A stretch of DNA of 64,000 nt from assembly GCA_964429235.1 (NCBI GenBank), contig CAYSAQ010000002.1, forward strand, positions 62,001 to 126,000, in the 5' to 3' direction. Of the stretch, positions 1 through 6,245 are shown one piece after another. The position numbers and the translations under genes are program-made. The DNA comes from CAYSAQ01 sp964429235 (GTDB lineage: Bacteria > Margulisbacteria > Riflemargulisbacteria > GWF2-35-9 > DYQY01). Position 1 is the stretch's first letter; every line of letters begins with the position of its first letter. Under the pieces are notes generated by a model, which saw nothing but the letters and a program-made list of their open reading frames with translations, searched no databases and had not been told where the DNA came from.

Positions 1-447
1 GATGCAGCTGAGTCTACAGCATGGGCACAAGCTATTGAGTATATACAAAGTTTCTCAGAAGATAATATGGCCATGTACTATTATTCAGCATATGAAAAGA
101 CTATGTATCGTCATCTGCAAGAAAAATATCCAGAAATAATAACAGGAAGAGATCTTGATAAGTTATTTGCAAGAGAGAATGTTATCGATCTATATACGAA
201 TGTTGTATTTAAAAAGACGGATTGGCCTTTATCCAGTTATTCAATAAAAGAAATAGCTGTATATTTAGGGTTTGCATGGCGGGACGAATCTCCTTCAGGA
301 GCGCTTTCAATAAAGTGGTATAACGACTATTGTCAGGCAAGAGATGGAAAGCTCTTGCAGCGCATTTTAGATTATAATGAAGATGATTGTATAGCGACCA
401 TGATCGTAAAAGACGGCATAGAGAATATGCAAAAGAATAAATCATAG
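1..447 (+). CDS. RecB-like nuclease, C-terminal RNase H-like part (partial)
   Basis: The reading frame is open from base 1, so the gene begins outside the window; only the last 148 codons are present. The visible part resembles the C-terminal RNase H-like (DEDD/YprB-type) domain of TM0106-family RecB-like putative nucleases: a YYSAYEK segment near the start, NVIDLY in the middle, SIKEIAVYLGF, and the end motif YNEDDCIAT, where the acidic pair would bind metal. By family these proteins are predicted DNA or RNA exonucleases; no substrate is known here. The stop codon TAG is followed directly by a possible GTG start of the next gene, so the two were probably co-transcribed. An internal ATG at 67 is not the true start because the similarity continues upstream of it. 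Confidence 0.75.
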   Translation, partial: DAAESTAWAQAIEYIQSFSEDNMAMYYYSAYEKTMYRHLQEKYPEIITGRDLDKLFARENVIDLYTNVVFKKTDWPLSSYSIKEIAVYLGFAWRDESPSGALSIKWYNDYCQARDGKLLQRILDYNEDDCIATMIVKDGIENMQKNKS

Positions 448-881
448 TGCAAGGTCGAGATACTTTAACTAGATTCCTTGATGCTCAAGGATATATGTAT
501 GATCGAGCATTAAAAAGAGATAAAAGCTGGAAGAAAGCGTAGCCACTGGATGTGGCATGTATTTCCTCAGATAAAGGACTTGGGAAAAGCCCAACAGCTA
601 TTAAATATGCTATCCAGAGCAAACAAGAAGCAGAAGCATATATTAATCATCCAGTTCTTGGCCCAAGATTAATAGAGATTTCAGAAGCTTTTATGGCGAT
701 TGAGGGGAAGACAGCTAATGAGATATTAGATTCCCCAGATGACATAAAAATGAAGTCTTGTATGACATTGTTTAATCTTGTTAGTGATAATCCTATCTTG
801 CAGAAGGTTATTGATAAGTATTACGAAGGCGAACAGGATGTTAAAACGTTAGAGATAATTAACAGCGTAGGGAAAGGTTAG
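447..881 (+). pseudogene. DUF1810 family gene broken by two compensating frameshifts
   Basis: Read piecewise, this stretch encodes a nearly complete DUF1810 protein (function unknown). Frame 1 from GTG 447 gives the TRFLDAQ...YDRALK start. After an A5 run at 512-516 the similarity moves to another frame (EIKAGRKRSHWMWHVFPQIK). At the AAA of 573-575 it returns to the first frame (GLGKSPTAIKYA, HPVLGPRL, SPDDIKMKSCMTLF) up to TAG 879-881. The shifts amount to one extra A and one missing A, and they cancel. The gene is therefore either a recent pseudogene, a pair of homopolymer sequencing errors, or slippage-dependent. A short GTG-started product from 552 is possible but would lack the conserved SHWMW core. 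The GTG at 447 overlaps the preceding stop (TAGTG). Confidence 0.75.
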
Positions 882-893
882 GATTAAAATAAT

Positions 894-1190
894 ATGCAAG
901 ATATAGATAGTATAGAGTTTCAATATCTGGCAAATAATAGAGTTTGTCCTCAGCCCATGAAGTGGAATGAGCTTTATAGTTTATTGCCAAGTAATCAAAA
1001 CATGAAGGGTAATGGAGCTGAAGCTTCTCCTCCATTGATACTAAGCGCATGGTGGCATAGTTCTGATCAAGATAAAAGAATTCGTTTTTTAGGGCACCTT
1101 AAGTGGGCTGAGGATAACGATGTAATAGATGCAGTATCTAAATTCTTAGATAGGTTAAATGAAGAAGATTGGTATCATTTTGGTGAGTAA
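894..1190 (+). CDS. conserved hypothetical protein, 98 aa
   Basis: Small soluble protein of 98 residues, start ATG 894 preceded about 10 nt upstream by a weak AGGA. It shows a VCPQPMKWNELYSLLP segment, a central PPLILSAWWHSSD segment and a C-terminal helix ending in NEEDWYHFGE. I have the impression of a conserved family of small uncharacterised proteins with this layout but cannot name it. No signal peptide, membrane segment or catalytic motif is visible. It lies 12 nt after the DUF1810 remnant and 45 nt before the next hypothetical gene on the same strand, within a run of small accessory genes. Confidence 0.6.
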   Translation: MQDIDSIEFQYLANNRVCPQPMKWNELYSLLPSNQNMKGNGAEASPPLILSAWWHSSDQDKRIRFLGHLKWAEDNDVIDAVSKFLDRLNEEDWYHFGE

Positions 1191-1235
1191 TACATGCAGT
1201 ATTATTCCTAAATAATAAATTAGAAGGAGACATTT

Positions 1236-1700
1236 ATGACATCATACTCTTATGTATTAAACCTAACAAAGGCAGAAGCTGATTTCTTAAAGATGGTTAT
1301 AATATATGCATTGGGAGCTTATGATGCACTAGCTCCAGGTCCTAATGATAATCCCAAACCGTACGTACTGGAGGCATTTAAGGAAGGTTTGATTGAAATA
1401 TTACGTCTCTTATCAAAAAGTAACAAATTGGTTGTTTCAGATGTTGCCAGTCAGTATGGGCAACTAAGTAATATTATTGAAAGAACTTTAACATACTCCC
1501 AAATAATAGAAGATGATGACATTAAAGATTCTCTTGTTGTTTATTCTAATTATCTAGATAGCCTTCATAAACGTAATGAAAAAAAAGAGGTGACTTTTTG
1601 GGACAATGATTTAATTGGATTAAAATATCTTACCTCCACAAATCCTGATCTATGTGCCGCTATTATTGAGAAGCTTCATGGTTCGAGGTGTGGTATATGA
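1236..1700 (+). CDS. hypothetical protein, 154 aa
   Basis: A good Shine-Dalgarno (AGAAGGAG, 7 nt before ATG) supports the start. The 154-residue product is mostly predicted helix, with a hydrophobic N-terminal stretch (about residues 15-30, MVIIYALGAY) that is too polar at its ends to be a clear membrane segment. No recognised domain. Its last 25 bp overlap the 3' end of the convergent HD-domain gene, showing how tightly packed the region is. The function is unknown; its neighbours are also small accessory genes, so no role can be inferred. Confidence 0.6.
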   Translation: MTSYSYVLNLTKAEADFLKMVIIYALGAYDALAPGPNDNPKPYVLEAFKEGLIEILRLLSKSNKLVVSDVASQYGQLSNIIERTLTYSQIIEDDDIKDSLVVYSNYLDSLHKRNEKKEVTFWDNDLIGLKYLTSTNPDLCAAIIEKLHGSRCGI

Positions 1701-2134
1701 TTTTTAATCATGCTTTTTGACAATTCGGTGTTCAGAAAATCATGATTGATTTTTACGCCGACTCTCCCTAAATCTAATCTATCAGCATCCCAGCAACATG
1801 CAATTGCAAGATTGTTAGTATGTTTTTTATCTGTATGATGAGCGCAAGCATAATATAGAAGGTCCAATTCCTGTTCATTTATTAAATTTGTTCCAGAGAG
1901 GTATGTTAATGCTAACTCGGCTCCTCTCAAACCATGGGCATCGTCTTTGCCATCATTTACTCTTTGCGAATCATGAAATATGGCAAATAGTTCAATGACT
2001 ACATTGCTTACGTTATAGTGTTTTGCAAGGTATAATCCGTTTTTTTTAACATTTTCCCAATGTTTAGGTCCATGTATTGTTGATAATTGGTTTTGTTGAG
2101 AAATAACATATTCCCATACAGTAGATAAGTCCAT
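1676..2134 (-). CDS. HD-domain phosphohydrolase-like protein
   Basis: A 152-aa HD-superfamily protein. Visible metal-site elements in order are IHGPKHWENV (first His), FHDSQR (the HD pair), HGLRGAELA, CAHHTD and WDADRLDLGRVG. Such small HD proteins hydrolyse phosphate esters of nucleotides or related metabolites; the substrate cannot be deduced. I chose the start at 2134 rather than the longer frame from 2176 because a perfect TATAAT (minus strand, 2147-2142) ends 7 nt before this ATG, which would give a leaderless mRNA, and because the extra N-terminal residues are not part of the domain. It follows the phosphatase gene by 13 nt but has its own promoter inside that gap and the phosphatase's tail. 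Its end overlaps the convergent gene by 25 bp. Confidence 0.75.
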   Translation of the reverse strand: MDLSTVWEYVISQQNQLSTIHGPKHWENVKKNGLYLAKHYNVSNVVIELFAIFHDSQRVNDGKDDAHGLRGAELALTYLSGTNLINEQELDLLYYACAHHTDKKHTNNLAIACCWDADRLDLGRVGVKINHDFLNTELSKSMIKNHIPHLEP

Positions 2135-2147
2135 ATGAAGTATTATA

Positions 2148-2849
2148 CTATGACTGCCAGTATTCTTTAGTATCAACGTTCATAATTGTTAACTTGCCAT
2201 CAGGATATCCTGAACCAGTATCAATGTTCCAAATCTTGCCAATATTTATTGGAGTCGATTTGCCGTAGATAAGTGTTGATGTATGTCCAAGATAAATCTC
2301 GGAATACTTGGTTCTCTTTTGTTTGTTGGTCATAATAGCTGACGTAAAAAATGAACGATTACACATAAGCTCATCAGGTGTATTTTCCTCGATACTCAGT
2401 TCAATGTTGATGCCAGCATGGACAAACAATCGTTTCTTTTTGTCTAGATAATATGGTTTTGCATTTTTTAGTAAATCAATATGTTCTGGAGGTATATAAT
2501 CATTGAAGTCCTCCTTCCCCATTTCCCATGCTCTAAAGAATTTCATGTGCTCATCAGGTAGATTTGTGTAACTTTCAATAGTTTCAAGTCCGCCCTGTGT
2601 TAACCATGCTGTAGAACCTACACCTGTCATAATCCAGTCCAGAAACATCTGATCATGGTTACCTTGTATTAGTATTAAGTTTTTTATTGTTAGGAGCAGA
2701 GTAATGCATGCTTTCGTTTGGGTTCCCCTGTCACAGAGGTCGCCAAGTGAAATTAATTGGTCGATATCTTTATCAAAGTTAGCTTGGTTTAAGCAACTTT
2801 CGAGAGCTGATACATTTCCGTGGATATCTCCTATTACAAAAGTTTTCAT
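2148..2849 (-). CDS. calcineurin-like serine/threonine phosphatase
   Basis: A 233-aa metallophosphatase of the PrpA/PrpB/bacteriophage-lambda phosphatase type. Motifs: GDIHGN at residues 6-11, GDLCDRG around 42-48, QGNHD around 71-75, and C-terminal LGHTST (His ligand). These bind two metal ions and hydrolyse phosphate esters, often phosphoproteins or dinucleoside polyphosphates; the target is unknown. The start at 2849 (MKTFVIGDIHG) fits the family's usual beginning. The 35 extra in-frame codons upstream are hydrophobic noise. A TATAAT box at 2862-2857 (minus) lies 7 nt from this ATG, with no Shine-Dalgarno, so the message is probably leaderless. Confidence 0.85.
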   Translation of the reverse strand: MKTFVIGDIHGNVSALESCLNQANFDKDIDQLISLGDLCDRGTQTKACITLLLTIKNLILIQGNHDQMFLDWIMTGVGSTAWLTQGGLETIESYTNLPDEHMKFFRAWEMGKEDFNDYIPPEHIDLLKNAKPYYLDKKKRLFVHAGINIELSIEENTPDELMCNRSFFTSAIMTNKQKRTKYSEIYLGHTSTLIYGKSTPINIGKIWNIDTGSGYPDGKLTIMNVDTKEYWQS

Positions 2850-2952
2850 AATAAATATTATACAAGGATATGTGTTGATACATAGTTTTTGATGGAAAAA
2901 GCAGAGGATGAGACTAAAAAGAAAACTTACGTCGGTGTATAATATAAAAGTC

Positions 2953-3354
2953 ATGAAGAATAATCAAACAAATGATTCATTAAATATAGGCAAATTTTTT
3001 AGTAGTGGCGAGGACTTTGTAAGATTTTTTGTATCACTTAAAACAGTTGGCGTTTTATCTAAAGATGAAAAGTTTTATTCTACCCTAACAAAAACAGGAA
3101 AAGGATACTGGATTTTTCGTATAGATTCTCAAGATGGAGAAAAGTGGATTGGCGATTATATTCAATCAGTTAAACCTACAAAACAAAACTTAGAGATAAT
3201 AAACCAAGGCTATCGTACATTATTCGAGAGATTGATGATTTATCGCAAAACAAATAATTATGACTTAGTCCCAGAAGAGCCTCCAGCATTTGGCGAGATA
3301 ACGCTTAATGACCCTCCCGAATACGGGGAAATAATACCGAATATTGATGAGTAA
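2953..3354 (+). CDS. hypothetical protein, 133 aa
   Basis: Soluble 133-aa protein of unknown function. The start at ATG 2953 is preferred over 2908 because TATAAT at 2938-2943 lies 9 nt before it. The central part has alternating hydrophobic residues (GKGYWIFRIDSQDGEKWIGDY), suggesting a beta-rich fold. The C terminus carries a short near-repeat: PPAFGEI followed by PPEYGEI about 12 residues later. No signal peptide or known motif. It is followed after 14 nt by another hypothetical gene in the same direction, so they probably form an operon. Confidence 0.55.
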   Translation: MKNNQTNDSLNIGKFFSSGEDFVRFFVSLKTVGVLSKDEKFYSTLTKTGKGYWIFRIDSQDGEKWIGDYIQSVKPTKQNLEIINQGYRTLFERLMIYRKTNNYDLVPEEPPAFGEITLNDPPEYGEIIPNIDE

Positions 3355-3368
3355 TTACAGAGCACGCA

Positions 3369-3890
3369 ATGACTAATACAAATAAACCTAATAAAGATAA
3401 CACACCTTCTGAGTTTAGTTTGTTAATGGAGAATGGTTTGCCAAGCAGAGTCTCGGCCATATTGCTTTCTGATGGCAGAGAGGTCTATATTAATCAATTG
3501 ATTCAATATATTAAAGATTATGATGTATTAGTAGGAGTTACAACTGCAGAAATAAACAAAGAGCTAATTGAAGATGCTTTAACTGATGCAAAAGATAGCA
3601 TCGGGGGTGCATCTAAGCCGCTGCTCATACCACCGGTAATGTTAGAACCAAAATTTACGGAGAAGGATAGGCAAAAATACCTCTTTGCAGAAGACCCTCA
3701 AATTCTTCCAGAAGTTACATGTGTTGCTTCTCTTGATTCTAATGTGCCTGTAAAGGATGTTTCAGCAGATGGGGCACAATTAACAATTGTTTGGTTTCAA
3801 GATCAATACGCATTTCCGATTGCCCCACATATTATTAAACATATAAGTGAATTAGATTGGGATAATGTTGCCACTGACTATAATTTTTAA
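3369..3890 (+). CDS. hypothetical protein, 173 aa
   Basis: A 173-residue acidic soluble protein with a polar N-terminal tail rich in Asn and Lys. No recognised domain. The C-terminal third (about residues 115-173) contains QLTIVWFQDQYAFPIAP and could be a compact alpha/beta domain. There is no clear ribosome-binding site, but the frame is open, codon use matches its neighbours and the gene sits 14 nt after the preceding hypothetical gene. Function unknown; nothing in the neighbourhood defines a pathway. Confidence 0.5.
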   Translation: MTNTNKPNKDNTPSEFSLLMENGLPSRVSAILLSDGREVYINQLIQYIKDYDVLVGVTTAEINKELIEDALTDAKDSIGGASKPLLIPPVMLEPKFTEKDRQKYLFAEDPQILPEVTCVASLDSNVPVKDVSADGAQLTIVWFQDQYAFPIAPHIIKHISELDWDNVATDYNF

Positions 3891-3959
3891 ATATCCTAAT
3901 ATGAGCTTGAATATTTATTGTCAGTAACTGCAAAAGAAACATAAAAAAAGGAGAATAAC

Positions 3960-4556
3960 ATGGCCGTTTTAGTAGAAGCACTTTCAGTAATTATCAAGGC
4001 AGATTCTATATTAAAGAAATATAAAGGTGGGTGGGAAGCATTTAAGCAAGATCTACCAAATAATACACTTTGCGCAGATACCGAATTGGTTAGAGTTGGA
4101 TTTATGTCGCCAAACGATGTTGGAGTGTTTATTGATAAACTTAAAGCAAAAGGGTTTGTTCATTTGGAAAATAATACAGCGATAGATTTGGTAGTGATTG
4201 ACCAACAAGAAGGAAGCACAAGCAGCTGTGAATGGGCAGAGTATGGACATATATCCCTAAAAGATAGTAAACAAGAAGTTGCTGCTTGCAGGTTAAAAGG
4301 GAGCAGTATTTCTCAAATTATATATCCTGAAGGGTGGAAATATGAAACATCACTTAGTAATTCATATGTATACATGACTCCAGGAGAGGAAGAAGGTTCA
4401 ATTAAAATACTTAACCATTCAAAAGAAGAAGACGGGACAAGGACAGATATTTCTAATGTTCCATTATACTGTGGAGAAGCTTTTCCAGATAAAGATAAAA
4501 CTTATAAAGATAGGTTATTTGATTTAGGTAGAAAAATAAGAGGCTGGGGTAAATAG
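3960..4556 (+). CDS. conserved hypothetical protein, 198 aa
   Basis: Strong ribosome-binding site (AAAGGAG 8 nt before ATG). The N-terminal segment includes GGWEAFKQDLPNNTLCAD, ELVRVGFMSPNDV and AKGFVHL, a pattern I associate with a widespread but uncharacterised family of about 150-200 aa; I cannot attach a function. The C-terminal half contains IIYPEGWKYETSLS and ends in GRKIRGWGK. No signal peptide or membrane helix. It is the last gene on the plus strand before the AAA ATPase block. Confidence 0.6.
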   Translation: MAVLVEALSVIIKADSILKKYKGGWEAFKQDLPNNTLCADTELVRVGFMSPNDVGVFIDKLKAKGFVHLENNTAIDLVVIDQQEGSTSSCEWAEYGHISLKDSKQEVAACRLKGSSISQIIYPEGWKYETSLSNSYVYMTPGEEEGSIKILNHSKEEDGTRTDISNVPLYCGEAFPDKDKTYKDRLFDLGRKIRGWGK

Positions 4557-4573
4557 TCAAACGAAGACAACGA

Positions 4574-4645
4574 TTACGCTACATTATCCCACTCCTCAAA
4601 AACTCTCTGTAGGTTCGGAATAACGTCCAACTCTGTCCACCAACT
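4574..4645 (-). pseudogene. decayed gene end, copy 1 (LDVIPNL...RVFEEWD)
   Basis: Read on the minus strand, this stretch encodes about 22 residues, WWTELDVIPNL then QRVFEEWDNVA, ending in TAA at 4576-4574. An in-frame stop lies just upstream, so only the tail of a gene remains. A second copy of the same tail lies at 6062-6240; over 58 bp (4585-4642 against 6076-6133) the two differ at about 7 positions, several of them at third codon positions, as expected for coding sequence. I cannot name the parent family. Confidence 0.6.
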
Positions 4646-4704
4646 AAACCTTTTCCTAATTTAGCTGTGAAAATTATTACTAAATAGACTCAATTAAATG
4701 AACA

Positions 4705-5871
4705 TTACAATTTAGAAAGATTTTTAGACAAATAACGAAAATTTATTAATTCTGTCCCATTAATGTTTTGCTGTAAATGTCCTGCATAGCAAAGAAACTT
4801 TTTAGTAATTAGTGAAGAGAAGTTTTTTTCAAAATAATTAAGACCTTTTAGATAATCTCGAGAGAAGGTCTCGGCTGATTTTATTTCAACTGCAACAACT
4901 TTTCTTTTTGATTCATATATTAAGTCAATTTCATTTTGATTGCTGTCTCGATAAAAATATAAGTTGCTATCTTTGCCAAGATTGTAGCGAGTTTTTAATA
5001 CTTCTAATACAACAAGGTTTTCAAATAAATTGCCTCTCAGAGGGTCTCGTGATAATTGGTTTGTATCTTCGAGTCTTAGTAAGTATGAGGCAAGCCCTGT
5101 GTCATAAAAGTATAGTTTAGGTGATTTTATTAATCTTTTATTGCTGTTGCTATAAAATGGTGGCAGTAAATACAAAATATATGAAGCTTCTAAAACAGAA
5201 AGCCATGAATTAATTGTAGGGACAGATACCCCAACCTCATTTGCTAAGTGAGAAGCAACAAAGATGTGGCCAATTCTTCCAGCACAAAGTCGCATAAACT
5301 TTTTAAATAAACTGAGGTCTTTTATTGCTATTAGTTGTCTTACGTCTCTTTCAATATATGTTTCATAATAATTTCGATAAACAGTGGTCGGATTTAAGTT
5401 TTTATCAAATATTCTAGGATAAAATCCTGTAAAGATAATTTCGTTTAGGGACCTATCTTCAAAATCTTGTAATTCTTCTAAAGAAAAAGGTAGAAGTTTA
5501 AGTAGTCCAGTCCTGCCTGCTAAAGATTGAGTGACTTTTTGTAATAGTTCAAATTGTTGGCTTCCTGTAAGTATAAATTGACCTGCGTTATTATTATTGT
5601 CTACTATTTCTTGTAAATAAGATAATAATTGTGGGGCTCTTTGAATCTCATCAATAATCGCGTTGTTGTTAAGTTCTCTTAAAAATTTTCTAGGATCACT
5701 TAATGCTAAATCAAGCTGGTCTGGTGACTCTAGCGTAACATAGGCTTTATTAGGAAAAGTGTTTTTGGCCAAAGTTGTTTTCCCTGATTGTCTTGGACCT
5801 GTAATTGTTACTATGGGAAATGAGCGGGAAAGTTCCAGTAATTCATAGGTTATAGTACGTTTAATAATCAT
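4705..5871 (-). CDS. AAA ATPase with DUF4143 (AAA_14 family)
   Basis: A 388-aa ATPase of the AAA_14/DUF4143 family. The Walker A GPRQSGKTT is at about residues 25-33, a Walker B-like AIIDEIQRAP at about 92-101 and a sensor-like ILTGSQQF at about 122-129. The C-terminal DUF4143 part contains YFYRDSNQNEIDLIYE and VAVEIKSAET, a nuclease-like D...ExK arrangement whose activity is unproven. Such genes are common, mobile and poorly understood; many occur in several copies per genome. The start is ATG 5871; a longer TTG-started frame would overlap the -10 box TATAAT (5886-5881) that lies 9 nt upstream. The gene sits alone between two decayed copies of another gene's 3' end, suggesting insertion into or next to a duplicated locus. 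Confidence 0.85.
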   Translation of the reverse strand: MIIKRTITYELLELSRSFPIVTITGPRQSGKTTLAKNTFPNKAYVTLESPDQLDLALSDPRKFLRELNNNAIIDEIQRAPQLLSYLQEIVDNNNNAGQFILTGSQQFELLQKVTQSLAGRTGLLKLLPFSLEELQDFEDRSLNEIIFTGFYPRIFDKNLNPTTVYRNYYETYIERDVRQLIAIKDLSLFKKFMRLCAGRIGHIFVASHLANEVGVSVPTINSWLSVLEASYILYLLPPFYSNSNKRLIKSPKLYFYDTGLASYLLRLEDTNQLSRDPLRGNLFENLVVLEVLKTRYNLGKDSNLYFYRDSNQNEIDLIYESKRKVVAVEIKSAETFSRDYLKGLNYFEKNFSSLITKKFLCYAGHLQQNINGTELINFRYLSKNLSKL

Positions 5872-5880
5872 GATACTAGT

Positions 5881-5940
5881 ATTATACACCAATTTATGTA
5901 ATTTTAAACTATAACTTTATAATTGCATAAATTGGTGTAT
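5881..5940. promoter_or_regulatory. 20-bp inverted repeat over the ATPase promoter
   Basis: The arms 5884-5903 and 5921-5940 (left arm ATACACCAATTTATGTAATT) are complementary at 19 of 20 positions with a 17-bp spacer. The left arm overlaps the -10 box (5886-5881, minus strand) of the ATPase gene. It could be an operator for an autoregulator, or two facing copies of a promoter: the right arm read on the plus strand gives GGTGTATTGT where the left arm read on the minus strand gives GGTGTATAAT. Confidence 0.6.
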
Positions 5941-6061
5941 TGTTTCTATTAACTCAAATATTCCAGTAGTAGTTTACAATAAACAGGAGTTTTAGTTTTT
6001 AATCCTTAGTCAAAATCCTAAATTGTTTAATTCGATATGATTGCTTTTAAAGGTAATCATC

Positions 6062-6240
6062 TTAAATAACTAAAGTATCCCACTCCTCAAAAACTCTCTT
6101 TAGGTTCGGAATCACGTCCAAAGAGCTCCACCATTCTTTCTTTTTTCTCGAACACAAATTTTTTGGATGATTTGTAAAAGTCTGCTCCAGCTATTCCCGC
6201 TTTTTTACGAACCAAAGAATCAAAACAAGTAGCTTTATTT
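6062..6240 (-). pseudogene. decayed gene end, copy 2
   Basis: Minus-strand remnant directly downstream of the RelA-like gene. One frame gives KATCFDSLVRKKAGIAGADF, continuing with YKSSKKFVFEKKER. A one-base shift then leads into WWSSLDVIPNLKRVFEEWD and a TAA stop at 6064-6062. The shift and the lack of a start show it is not functional. It matches copy 1 at 4574-4645 on the other side of the ATPase gene. Parent gene unknown. Confidence 0.55.
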
Positions 6241-6245
6241 TAAAT

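Noticed and set aside
2850..2954. 35-codon N-terminal extension of the phosphatase frame
   Set aside because: Hydrophobic and outside the family; a -10 box 7 nt before ATG 2849 fixes the shorter start.
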